Positions 26,643 to 34,840 of a stretch of 64,000 nucleotides of DNA are shown here, in pieces; within the stretch, counting starts at the first letter, position 1, and every line of letters starts with the position of its first letter. Position numbers and translations under genes: made by a program. The notes under the pieces were generated by a model. It had not been told where the DNA came from. It saw nothing but the letters and a program-made list of their open reading frames with translations, and searched no databases. The stretch comes from Sutterella megalosphaeroides (GTDB taxonomy: Bacteria > Pseudomonadota > Gammaproteobacteria > Burkholderiales > Burkholderiaceae_F): assembly GCF_003609995.1 (NCBI RefSeq), contig NZ_AP018786.1, positions 2,180,001-2,244,000 of the forward strand. Reading direction: 5' to 3'.

Positions 26643-27479
26643 ATGACCGACGCGGACAACACCCCTTACGAAATTCTCGCCCCTTCGGCGGCGCTTCTCC
26701 CCGTTGCAACGGGCCTTCGGGCGGCCCTTGACCGCCTCTCGGCCCCGGACGCAACCGCCCCCGAGGCGCTTTACTGGGGCGAGATTCCCTTTCTCGACTT
26801 CGGGCACGAACTTGCGCGCTTCGCGCTCTGGAAGCGCGGCTGGGAGCCCGAGGGCGAAATCAACGCCTCGCGCTTCGGCGAGCGCGACCTTTACCACCAT
26901 CTGCTGACGGAGCTCAACATCATGAGCGAGGCCGACCTTTGCGAGCGCTGCCGCGCGCAGACGGAAGGTGCGGGCACCTCGGCGCGCTACGCACGAATCG
27001 AAGCCGCCCCGACCGTCAAAACGCTCCTCACCGACGAGATGGCGCTCGGCTGGGGCGGAGTGGAGGTCGTGGGACGCGGAACGCCCGATCCCGAACGCGT
27101 GAAACGCGAGCGGATGTTCGTCGACTACTTCCGCGGGGCACTCTCGGGCTTTGCGCTGCGCGCATCGGACCTCTCCGAAGGGGCGTCGCTCGTTGCGGAA
27201 GCGATGGCGGGCGACATGGTGGGCCCGAAAGAAGCCGCACGGCTTTTCGAGCGCACCGTCACCGAAGCCGTCGTGCGCTTTTCCTCCTGGCACGAATGGG
27301 CGAAGTCGCTCCTTGCGGCCGAAGTCTTTCTCGCGCTTGAAACGGGCGAGGCGGCGGCCCTTGAGGTGCTCGCCGAGCGTGAGGCGCTTCTCACGAGCTT
27401 CCTCGAAGGTCCCTGGGGCAAAACCCCCTGGCCGCGCCTGAGGGCGAGCGAAGCGATGCCGCCCGTCTACGAGAAATAA
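26643..27479 (+). CDS. Conserved-looking protein of unknown function
   Basis: 278 residues from the ATG at 26643, five bases after the rlhA-like stop, so co-transcription is near certain. The sequence is largely helical and acidic (LTELNIMSEADLCERCRAQTEG, PERVKRERMFVDYFRGALSGFAL, ARLFERTVTEAVVRFSSWHEWAKSLLAAEVFLAL) with no signal peptide, membrane helix or recognised catalytic motif. I considered a TorD-like molybdoenzyme chaperone, because it is helical and near 200-280 residues, but no TorD signature is present. A strong terminator follows at 27501-27540. Confidence 0.65.
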   Translation: MTDADNTPYEILAPSAALLPVATGLRAALDRLSAPDATAPEALYWGEIPFLDFGHELARFALWKRGWEPEGEINASRFGERDLYHHLLTELNIMSEADLCERCRAQTEGAGTSARYARIEAAPTVKTLLTDEMALGWGGVEVVGRGTPDPERVKRERMFVDYFRGALSGFALRASDLSEGASLVAEAMAGDMVGPKEAARLFERTVTEAVVRFSSWHEWAKSLLAAEVFLALETGEAAALEVLAEREALLTSFLEGPWGKTPWPRLRASEAMPPVYEK

Positions 27480-27500
27480 ATCGAGACGGGAATCCGCGCA

Positions 27501-27540
27501 AAAAGGCCTCCGGCGCACGGCACGCGCGGGAGGCCTTTTT
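27501..27540. terminator. Bidirectional terminator between the plus-strand run and ccmI
   Basis: AAAAGGCCTCC (27501-27511) pairs with GGAGGCCTTTTT (27529-27540) across a GC-rich loop. T runs on both strands let it serve the convergent genes on both sides. Confidence 0.85.
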
Positions 27541-27578
27541 CATGAGATTTTGAGGGTCGGTTCGGGGGACCTTCGCGC

Positions 27579-28505
27579 TCAAGACGAGGGCGTGATCCCC
27601 GCTTCGCGCGCTTCCTGCTCGCGGCGTTCCAAAAGACGCAACGTTTCCGCGTACTGCACGTAGCGCGGCGAATCGGGCTCGAGCGTCCCGAGGACGGTGC
27701 GAATCTGCTCCGCCGCAAGCTTCCAGTCCTGCGTCTGGAAGGCGGCGATCGCGAGAAGCTCGACCGCTTTCATGTTGTCGGGCTGAACGGCGAGAGCCTC
27801 CTGAAGGACGCTTTTCGCTTCGGGGAGCAGGCGCGCTTCGCCCGAGGTGAGGAGCGCCGCGCCGAATTCGAGCATGACTTCGGGGTCGTTGCGCACCTTC
27901 GTCTGCGCCTTGCGCGCTTCGCGGTAGGCGGTGGCGGCCCCGGCGTAGTCGCCCGCTTCGACGCGCTTGCGCGCAAGGAGCACCCAGGCGCGGCCGTCGC
28001 GGCTGTTGTCGCGGAGATACGTTTCGATCGCTTCCGGCGTGGCGGTGCCTTCGAGGACCTTCTGGTCTTCGGCCAGGCGCATCATTTCGGGGGCGCCCAT
28101 GATCGTGTAGAGCCCCGTCGGGATCCCCACGAGGATCGCAACGACGATCACGGTGAGGGTCGCCGGGCTCATGCGAAGGGGCTTTGCGGTACCCGTTTCG
28201 GCCGCCTCTTCGGCGGTTTCCGACGGGCGCCCCTCGTGCTCTTCGAGCATGCGGCGCTCGAGGTCCGTGAGAAGCTCTTTATAGAGCGCCTCGGTGATGC
28301 GACCCGAGGCGCGGTCTTCGTCGAGACGGCGCTTTTGATCGCGCAGCGCCTCGAGGAGTTCGCGCCGGTGATCGGCCTCGTCGCTTCCCGTCTTCTCCTC
28401 GTCGAAACTTTTCGACGTGGTCGGAACGAGAAAGAGTGCGGCTACGACGAGCATCAGGCCCATCAACGCGAAAAGAATCAGGCGGTCGCTGTCAAGGTCG
28501 AACAT
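27579..28505 (-). CDS. ccmI: Cytochrome c biogenesis protein CcmI (CycH-like, heme-lyase TPR subunit)
   Basis: 308 residues from the ATG at 28505. An N-terminal helix (LILFALMGLMLVVAALFLV), a charged cytoplasmic loop with a coiled-coil stretch (RRELLEALRDQKRRLDEDRASGRITEALYKELLTDLERRML), a second helix (TLTVIVVAILVGIPTGLYTIM) and a periplasmic TPR domain follow in the order typical of CcmI. In System I cytochrome c maturation CcmI presents apocytochrome to the CcmF/H heme lyase. The rest of the ccm operon is not in the window. It fits the multiheme cytochromes encoded nearby. Confidence 0.85.
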   Translation of the reverse strand: MFDLDSDRLILFALMGLMLVVAALFLVPTTSKSFDEEKTGSDEADHRRELLEALRDQKRRLDEDRASGRITEALYKELLTDLERRMLEEHEGRPSETAEEAAETGTAKPLRMSPATLTVIVVAILVGIPTGLYTIMGAPEMMRLAEDQKVLEGTATPEAIETYLRDNSRDGRAWVLLARKRVEAGDYAGAATAYREARKAQTKVRNDPEVMLEFGAALLTSGEARLLPEAKSVLQEALAVQPDNMKAVELLAIAAFQTQDWKLAAEQIRTVLGTLEPDSPRYVQYAETLRLLERREQEAREAGITPSS

Positions 28506-28642
28506 GGCGGTGAGGCAACGTGAGGGAAAAAGGGCGAAGGAGAAGGCTCGGCGCCCTCTCGGAAACCCCAAATAATAGCGAAAACCCGCAGACGGGCGGA
28601 TCGGCGAGGAGCGGATTTCGCGCGTTCTAGGTCGAAGGGCGT

Positions 28643-28673
28643 AAAAAGGCCCGATCCGAGGACCGGGCCTTTT
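28643..28673 (-). terminator. Terminator after the octaheme nitrite reductase gene
   Basis: AAAAGGCCCG (28644-28653) pairs with CGGGCCTTTT (28664-28673) around a ten-base loop. On the minus strand the stem is followed by a T run, 30 bases after the stop of the cytochrome gene. Confidence 0.85.
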
Positions 28674-28703
28674 CGGCTCACGTGAGTCGATTCCGGGAAT
28701 CGA

Positions 28704-30317
28704 TTACTTCGCGGCCGTCTTCTGAGTCATCGCCTTGCGCAGGAGGTCGGTGGCGTCCTGAGCGGCCTTGGCGGCCTTGGCGAGGCTGCGAACCGCCTGA
28801 TCGGGATTGTGGAACCAGGCACCGTTGACGGCCGTCCAGTATTCCCAATTGATGTGCGCGGTGCTGTGGAGCTTGCGGGCTTCGTCGAGGGTCTTTTCGT
28901 CGACGCCCTGGGCGAGAGCGAGTTCGAACGCGTTGAACATGTCGTTCATGCGGGATTCGACTTCGCGGACCTTGCCGTCATAGTAGGCGTGCATCGCGTC
29001 GATCGACTTTTCCATCTGGGCTTCGGTCTTGTCCTTGTGGCAGGTCAGACACGTTTCCTTGATGTAGTGACGCGGCGACGTGGCCCAGTGGAGGGTGTAG
29101 GTCTTGCCGGTCTTTTCGTTCGTCACCTTGGGCATGTGGCAGGACTGGCAGGTGGCGCCCGCCTTTTCATGCTTCGAGCCCATGAAGGTTTCGAAGTCGG
29201 GGTGCTGCATCTTCACAAGGAGCGCGCCCGTCAAGTTGTGCTTGAAGTCGCGGTAGCCGATCTTGTCATAGTACTCTTCGATCTGGTCGGCATTCACGAA
29301 CGGGAAGTGGTTCGTCAAACGATTGTCCATACCGATCTTGGCACCCGTCTTCGCATCGACGCCCGGGTTGCAGACGTACTCGACGTGGCACTGCGCGCAC
29401 ATGAGGTTCGAGTCGGACTTTTCCATGTAGGCGATCTTGCGCGTGAAGCCGCGAACGCCCGCGTCCTTGACGTCGATCTTGGTCTTGTGAGCGGCCACAT
29501 CCGTGTAGACGGTCGGCATGTCCTTGCGTTCGAGCGCGTCGATGAGCGCGTCGCGAACGATGCGGGGCTTCGCGTTGTGCGGATCGTGGCAGAAGTTGCA
29601 GTTGATGGCGTGGTTGACTTCGCGAACGAGGTCCACAGGGTTCGAGGCGCGATTGAACTTCGCCCCTTCGACCTTGTCGCCCATGTAGGCCCAGTCGAGC
29701 ATCACGTCGGTCGACTTGCAGGACCAGCAGACGGCGTTCGCAGCGGCGGCCGTACCGGGCTTGAAGGGCTTGTGTTCGTTGTTGTCGGGGTAGTTGTCCT
29801 TGAGGACGTCCCAGACCTTATAGGATTCGCCCCCTTCGAGCGTCGTGTAAAGCCAGCCTTCCTTCGGTTCGAAGCGGCCGCCGAACGCACGGTCGACGAT
29901 GAACTGGTCGAGCGCCATGAAGGCGTGGGCGCGCGGCAGGTCGTGCTCCTTCGTGAAGCCGTGACCGCCGAGAGCGCGGTCGAAGAAGGGGTCGGGAGCG
30001 GGGCCGTTCGCCGACTTCTTCGAAGCGCGCGCCGTACGGTCGCTCGCCGTAAAGAGCGACTTGTACTGGTCTTCGTGGCAGGCACCGCACGTCTTCGGGT
30101 CCATGCTGACCGTCGGACGGGTCTTCATGTTCTTCAGGTGAGCGTCGACGCCCGAGTGGCACGACGTGCAGGCGACGTCCTTGTGCGCGGCACCCGCGTG
30201 GGATTCCGTGATGTTCGAGTGGCAGGTCTGGCAGGCCTTGAGGTCGGCGGCCTGCGCCGAGGCGACGAACGCAAGCGCGATCGCGGCGGCGGCAAGAGAA
30301 AGCGGCAAGTGTCGCAT
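28704..30317 (-). CDS. Octaheme cytochrome c nitrite reductase (NrfA superfamily, ONR type)
   Basis: 537 residues from the ATG at 30317 with AAGGAG upstream; Sec signal to about AQA-AD. Seven CXXCH sites plus one CXXCK (CWSCK, residues 197-201) give eight hemes. Pentaheme NrfA has only CXXCK plus four, so the three extra N-terminal hemes (CQTCH, CTSCH, CGACH) mark the octaheme branch known from Thioalkalivibrio TvNiR. CAQCHVEYVC holds Tyr314 and Cys316 two residues apart, the spacing of the Tyr-Cys crosslink reported in TvNiR. MQHPDF (Gln371/His372) resembles the active-site Gln-His pair. It should reduce nitrite (and in TvNiR also sulfite) to ammonium in the periplasm. No NrfH partner gene is adjacent. 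Confidence 0.88.
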   Translation of the reverse strand: MRHLPLSLAAAAIALAFVASAQAADLKACQTCHSNITESHAGAAHKDVACTSCHSGVDAHLKNMKTRPTVSMDPKTCGACHEDQYKSLFTASDRTARASKKSANGPAPDPFFDRALGGHGFTKEHDLPRAHAFMALDQFIVDRAFGGRFEPKEGWLYTTLEGGESYKVWDVLKDNYPDNNEHKPFKPGTAAAANAVCWSCKSTDVMLDWAYMGDKVEGAKFNRASNPVDLVREVNHAINCNFCHDPHNAKPRIVRDALIDALERKDMPTVYTDVAAHKTKIDVKDAGVRGFTRKIAYMEKSDSNLMCAQCHVEYVCNPGVDAKTGAKIGMDNRLTNHFPFVNADQIEEYYDKIGYRDFKHNLTGALLVKMQHPDFETFMGSKHEKAGATCQSCHMPKVTNEKTGKTYTLHWATSPRHYIKETCLTCHKDKTEAQMEKSIDAMHAYYDGKVREVESRMNDMFNAFELALAQGVDEKTLDEARKLHSTAHINWEYWTAVNGAWFHNPDQAVRSLAKAAKAAQDATDLLRKAMTQKTAAK

Positions 30318-30750
30318 GGTGGCTCCTTGCTGGATGCGAGGGAATTCGGGATTTCGGGATCGACTCGGGCGGCTCGGGCGTAAATCGTTCGCCCTCGGGA
30401 AAAACCGTCGTCGGTCGTCTCTTTGTTGCCGATTGTAGGAAGTCTTAAGCACTTCTTAAAGAATCCGAAAGGACTGACATCACCCTCCTGAAGGGAACGA
30501 AAGAAATACCTCTTTAGAGATATTTTTATAGAGGACCGAAACGAAATTTTTCTGGGTTTTCAATGAATTAACTGCGTCTCTCTTTCTTAACGAAACCTTA
30601 CCCGCCACCCCCTCCGGCCACCCCCGAGGTTTCCCCAATCTTGCAGACAAAACGTCGTGAAGCAAGCACTTACACGTGTTTCATCGTGTGAACCGAGGAT
30701 TGGAATCGACGATCGACGGGCGCGGGGCGCAGGGAGCAAACGCGCGGAAA
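30318..30750. other. Intergenic region upstream of the octaheme nitrite reductase, no gene
   Basis: No credible coding frame. The stretch 30440-30600 is clearly AT-richer than its surroundings and should hold the promoter. It includes the imperfect repeat CCTCTTTAGAG...TATAGAGG at about 30509-30534, whose left end (TACCTCT) fits the NarL heptamer TACYYMT. A NarL/FNR-type control would be sensible for a nitrite reductase, but a single heptamer match is weak evidence. Confidence 0.4.
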
Positions 30751-30755
30751 AACGA

Positions 30756-30790
30756 ACGCCCCGGGTCCGCGGGGGCGGACGTCGGGGCGT
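30756..30790 (-). terminator. Strong terminator after the sodium/alanine symporter gene
   Basis: ACGCCCCG (30756-30763) pairs with CGGGGCGT (30783-30790), and an inner GTCCGC/GCGGAC stem continues the hairpin. On the minus strand it is followed by TCGTTTTTCC. Confidence 0.8.
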
Positions 30791-30850
30791 CGTTCGTATC
30801 CGGAAGGACTCCCGCCCGAGGCTCGGACGGGATTCGTTCGTCGGTGTCGA

Positions 30851-32281
30851 TCAGGCCTGATCGATTTCTTCGTCCTTGTGACGCGGCCAGGCGAGAACGC
30901 CGCGCGAGGAGGGAAGAATCGAGGGATCGAACTCGGGCTGGGCGATCCCGGCACGCTTCTGCGCGAAGTAGTCGTCGAGCACGAGGAAGGCGATGCGACC
31001 GAGCATCAGGATCGCCACGATGTTGAGGATCGCCATGAGCGCCATGAAGAGGTCGGCGAGGTTCCAGACGAGGCCGAGGCTCGCCACGGACCCGAAGAAG
31101 ACCATGCAGACGACGAGCGCGCGGAAGATCTGGAGAGCAACCGGACGACGGCTGATGAAGTCCATGTTCACTTCACCGTAGAAGTAGTTGCCGATGATCG
31201 AGCTGAAGGCAAAGAAGAGAACGATCACCGTCATGAAGACGTTGGTCCATTCGCCGAGCTGGCTCGAGAGCACGTGCTGCGAGAGTTCGATCCCCGTCAA
31301 GCCCGATTCCTGCCAGCCCGGGGTGAGAAGAACGAGCATGGCGGAAGCCGTGCAGACGAAGAGCGTGTCGACGTAGACGCCCGCGGCCTGAACGAGACCC
31401 TGCTTCACGGGGTGCGTGGCATCGGCCGTGGCGGCGGCGTTCGGGATCGAGCCCATACCGGCTTCGTTCGAGAAGAGGCCGCGCTTGACGCCCGTCATGA
31501 CGGCCATCGCAAAGCCCGCGCCGAGCACGGCGTCGAAGTCGAAGGCGTGACGGACGATTTCGGCGAGCACCGTCGGAACCATCTGGATGTTGAGGATCGT
31601 GACGATCGCGGCAACGAGGAGGTAAGCACCCGCCATGAAGGGAACGAGAATGCCCACCACCTTGGCGATACGGGTGACGCCGCCGAAGATGACGAGCGCC
31701 GTGAGGAGCGCGATCGCGACGCCCGTCATCGAGGGATCGAGCCCGAGCGAAGTCTGCATCGAGATGGCGATCGTGTTGGCCTGCACCGAATTGAAGATGA
31801 GGCCGTAGGTAACGGAAATGAGCACCGCGAAGACGGTGGCGAAGAAGGGCGACCCGAGCACGTTGCCGATGTAGTAGGCGGGACCGCCCACGAAGCCGCC
31901 GCCCTTTTTCGGGGCCTTGTAAATCTGGGCCAGAGTCGATTCGACGAAACCCGTCGCCGCGCCGAGCGTGGCGATCACCCACATCCAGAAGACAGCACCC
32001 GGGCCGCCCGTGGCGACCGCAATGGCGATGCCGGCGATGTTGCCCACGCCCACGCGCGACGCGGTCGAAACGCAGAAGGCCTGGAAGGTCGAGATGTGAC
32101 CTTCGCGGGGTTTCGCCCCCGCGCCTTCGCCGATCAGGCGGAACATTTCGCCCAAGCGACGCAGCTGCACGAACCCGGTGCGGGCCGTGAACCACAGCCC
32201 CGAGCCGACGAGCATCAGGATGAGAACGTACGACCACAGAAAGTCGTTGATGACGGTGACGATTTCATTGAGCCAATTCAC
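30851..32281 (-). CDS. Sodium:alanine/glycine symporter (AGCS family)
   Basis: 476 residues from a GTG at 32281, placed so that the protein begins VNWLNEIVTVINDFLWSYVLI as in family members. About ten to eleven hydrophobic helices are visible. Family signatures include STASRVGVGNIAGIAIAVATGGPGAVFWMWV, GGGFVGGPAYYI and VKRGLFSNEAGMGSIPNAAATA. AGCS carriers import alanine or glycine with Na+. It is a single-gene unit with its own terminator. The exact amino acid cannot be told from sequence alone. Confidence 0.93.
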   Translation of the reverse strand: MNWLNEIVTVINDFLWSYVLILMLVGSGLWFTARTGFVQLRRLGEMFRLIGEGAGAKPREGHISTFQAFCVSTASRVGVGNIAGIAIAVATGGPGAVFWMWVIATLGAATGFVESTLAQIYKAPKKGGGFVGGPAYYIGNVLGSPFFATVFAVLISVTYGLIFNSVQANTIAISMQTSLGLDPSMTGVAIALLTALVIFGGVTRIAKVVGILVPFMAGAYLLVAAIVTILNIQMVPTVLAEIVRHAFDFDAVLGAGFAMAVMTGVKRGLFSNEAGMGSIPNAAATADATHPVKQGLVQAAGVYVDTLFVCTASAMLVLLTPGWQESGLTGIELSQHVLSSQLGEWTNVFMTVIVLFFAFSSIIGNYFYGEVNMDFISRRPVALQIFRALVVCMVFFGSVASLGLVWNLADLFMALMAILNIVAILMLGRIAFLVLDDYFAQKRAGIAQPEFDPSILPSSRGVLAWPRHKDEEIDQA

Positions 32282-32633
32282 AGTTTTTTTCTCTCTTCGG
32301 ATGGACCGATGTCGGGGATCGCGTCCCGGGGAAGCCGGCTCGGACGGGTCTCTCGTTTTTGCACGCACCGTTTCTCGGATTTCTTTTTTCGGGCGTCGAA
32401 CGCAAAACGGGCGCCTGCTTACGGCATGAACCCGCAAAGCGAAGCGCCCGAAGGCGTTGAAAAGCGTCGCGCCCGGACGTCGTTTTTTGTCCGGAAATCG
32501 ATGCCGGAGACCGCTTGTCCGACCGGTCCCGAACGGGGACCGACGGATCGGCGTGAACTCTAGCGACCCGTCAATTGTAACCCGTCATGTCCGGAGACGC
32601 CCTCCGAGGCGGAAGAAAAAATCGAGCGGGCGC
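32282..32633. other. Intergenic region, no gene
   Basis: No credible coding frame. It carries the promoter side of the symporter gene and the 3' side of rnfH. GC-rich short repeats are present but no clear terminator or promoter pair stands out. Confidence 0.4.
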
Positions 32634-32951
32634 TCAGTCGGCGAGTTTTCGGCGGCTTCCGTGACGACCGCACGTCACCTGTCGAACGTCCCCCTGACGC
32701 AGGGCGCGCTGACGGCGCGCCTCCTTCGGGTCGACGAGCAAAGGGGCGCACAGTTCCACGCGATCCCCCGCGCGCAGTGCGGTTTCGAGCATCGCGCGAC
32801 GCCCCCAGAGTGCGATCCCCGTCCCTTCGGGGAGCGTTTCGGGCGCAAGACCCGCCGCACGGATCGCGTCTTCGACGCGGGCGCCCTCGGCGAGCGTGAT
32901 GTCGGCTTGCGTCGCGCCCGAGGCGTCGACGCGGCAGAGCGTAATCTGCAT
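32634..32951 (-). CDS. rnfH: RnfH family protein (ubiquitin-like fold, UPF0125)
   Basis: 105 residues. The short protein has ITLCRVDASG, ADITLAEGARVEDAIRAAGL, GIALWGRRAMLETALRAGDRVELCAPLLVDPKEARRQRA. The RVELxxPLxxDPKExRRxR block is the family signature. RnfH genes in beta- and gammaproteobacteria normally sit beside ratA and opposite smpB. Here it is divergent from smpB with 208 bases between, and no ratA gene is present in that gap. The molecular function is not established. Confidence 0.9.
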   Translation of the reverse strand: MQITLCRVDASGATQADITLAEGARVEDAIRAAGLAPETLPEGTGIALWGRRAMLETALRAGDRVELCAPLLVDPKEARRQRALRQGDVRQVTCGRHGSRRKLAD

Positions 32952-33159
32952 GATGAAATTGATTCCCGCTAAAATTATGGGTTCCTTCGGAGTATTCGGG
33001 CCCGGTGCGCGTCAACGCGCGTCCGAGGTGATCCTCGGTCGATCCGCACCCGAGCCGCGCCCTCGTGCGGCGCGCCGCAGAGCGTCCGATACGCTCGACA
33101 AGCGTCGGGCGGATCGTCCGCGGCCCTCCATTCTTTCACGAAACCGTTCGAGATTCCAA

Positions 33160-33624
33160 ATGGCCCTTATTCAGAACAAGCGCGCCCGCCACGATTACGC
33201 CATCGAAGAGAAGTTCGAGGCCGGGCTCGTGCTGCGCGGTTGGGAAGTGAAGAGCGTTCGCGCTTCGCGCGCACAGATCAATCTCGCGCACATCTACGTG
33301 CGCGACGGGGAGCTCTTTCTCTGCAACGCCCACATGACGCCCGCCGACCAGGTCTGCACGCACGAGACGCTCGAAACGAACCGTACGCGCAAGCTTCTCA
33401 TGCACAAAAAAGAGATCGCAAAGCTCATCGGCAAATCGGAGCGCGCGGGTTACACCCTGGTGCCCCTCGACCTTCACTTCACGCGCGGTCGAGTGAAGGT
33501 GACCGTCGCGCTTGCGCGCGGGATGCGCGAATTCGAAAAGCGCGCCGACGAAAGCAAGAAGGAATGGAAGCGCGAGCAGGAACGCATCATGAAAAAGGAC
33601 GCCCGAGGCCGTCACATCCTCTGA
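33160..33624 (+). CDS. smpB: SsrA-binding protein SmpB
   Basis: 154 residues from the ATG at 33160. The full family sequence is recognisable: NKRARHDYAIEEKFEAGLVLRGWEVKSVRASRAQINLAHIYVRDGELFLCNAHM, then HKKEIAKLIGKSERAGYTLVPLDLHFTRGRVKVTVALARG and a basic C-terminal tail (KKEWKREQERIMKKDARGRHIL). SmpB brings tmRNA to stalled ribosomes for trans-translation. The tmRNA gene itself was not found in the window. Confidence 0.97.
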   Translation: MALIQNKRARHDYAIEEKFEAGLVLRGWEVKSVRASRAQINLAHIYVRDGELFLCNAHMTPADQVCTHETLETNRTRKLLMHKKEIAKLIGKSERAGYTLVPLDLHFTRGRVKVTVALARGMREFEKRADESKKEWKREQERIMKKDARGRHIL

Positions 33625-33697
33625 CGCACCGCGCGGTCTTTCGACCGCCGCGGCTTTCCGTCCTGTTGCCACGATTTTTCCTCCGGAATTCTTCGTC

Positions 33698-34819
33698 ATG
33701 TCCCTTTTGAAGTTCGCCCCGAAGGTTGCGCTCCTTTGCTGCTCCGCGATCCTTTCCGTCTCCTCCCTCTCGGCCCGTACCGTTACGGACGACAACGGCG
33801 ACCGCGTCGAGGTGCCCGAAAAAATCGAGCGCGTCGTCGTGGCGAACATTCTGCCGCTTGCCGCCGCCCTCACCGCGTACACCGGGGACGGCTCGATCGT
33901 TGCGGGCATGCACCCCGCGAGCTACTCGGCGGCGAAAAACGGCCTGCTCGGCGAACTCTTTCCGGAGGTGCTTCGCGCCGACACGTCGTTCATTCGCGGG
34001 GCGGCCCTCAACGTCGAAGCGCTCATGGCGCTCGAGCCCGACCTGGTGCTTGTGAACGCGCCCGATCGGCGGATGCTCGAACAAGTACGCTCCGCAGGGC
34101 TTGCCGCCTATGCCGTGAGCCCCACGAAGTGGCACTACGACGTCGTTGAAACCTACCGCGGTTGGACGGCGTCGCTCGCGCAGCTTTTTCCCGAAGCAAA
34201 CGGCAAGGGCGAACTCATCGAAGCGCGCACCCGCGAAATCGAGTCGCTCGTTGCGGACCGCACGAAGGACATCGCCGAAAAAGACCGCGCGCGGGTACTT
34301 TTCATCGTGCGCCTTGACGAAAAGGAAATCGTCACCTCGGGGCGCAATTTCTTCGGCGAATACTGGTGCCGCGCCGCGGGGGCCGTGAACGCCGCACACG
34401 ACCTCGAAGCCGAAAACGCGAACGCGCGGCTTTCGATGGAGTCGGTCTACGGGTACGACCCCGACGTCGTGATCCTCACGAATTTCACGAAGGCCGTGCC
34501 CTCGGACCTGCGCGCAGGGAAAATCCCGGGGCAGGACTGGACGCCTCTCAAGGCCGTGGAAGAAAACCGCGTCTACAAGATGCCTCTGGGGCTCTACCGC
34601 ACCTTCACGCCCGGGGCCGACACGCCGCTCACGCTCCTGTGGCTTGCGAAGACCCTCTACCCCGCGCGCTTTGAGGACGTCGACCTCGTACTTGAAACGA
34701 AGCGCTGGTACAAGGAAATCGTCGGGGTCGAACTCACGGACGCTCAGGTCGAACGCATGTATTCGCCCGACCGGTCGGCGGCTGAAGGCGCGTCGCAGGG
34801 CGTCAGAAGCACGCAGTAA
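33698..34819 (+). CDS. Periplasmic substrate-binding protein of a metal-chelate ABC importer
   Basis: 373 residues with a signal peptide (KVALLCCSAILSVSSLSA-RT). The mature protein starts TVTDDNGDRVEVPEKIERVVVAN, the standard opening of FepB/BtuF-type cluster A binding proteins, and contains GAALNVEALMALEPDLVLV and YGYDPDVVILTNF, which belong to the two-lobed fold joined by a long helix. It is the first gene of a three-gene importer operon. Substrate could be a ferric siderophore, heme, cobalamin or molybdate; sequence alone does not decide. Confidence 0.88.
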   Translation: MSLLKFAPKVALLCCSAILSVSSLSARTVTDDNGDRVEVPEKIERVVVANILPLAAALTAYTGDGSIVAGMHPASYSAAKNGLLGELFPEVLRADTSFIRGAALNVEALMALEPDLVLVNAPDRRMLEQVRSAGLAAYAVSPTKWHYDVVETYRGWTASLAQLFPEANGKGELIEARTREIESLVADRTKDIAEKDRARVLFIVRLDEKEIVTSGRNFFGEYWCRAAGAVNAAHDLEAENANARLSMESVYGYDPDVVILTNFTKAVPSDLRAGKIPGQDWTPLKAVEENRVYKMPLGLYRTFTPGADTPLTLLWLAKTLYPARFEDVDLVLETKRWYKEIVGVELTDAQVERMYSPDRSAAEGASQGVRSTQ

Positions 34820-34840
34820 CCTTAGCGCCACACACGAACC

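Noticed and set aside
26643-27479. TorD-like chaperone for the DmsAB enzyme
   Set aside because: The size and helicity are compatible but no TorD-family motif is visible and the gene is about 23 kb from dmsA.
30509-30534. NarL/FNR operator upstream of the octaheme nitrite reductase
   Set aside because: Only one heptamer (TACCTCT) fits, with no inverted partner at the expected spacing and no TTGAT-N4-ATCAA; kept as a note, not as a feature.
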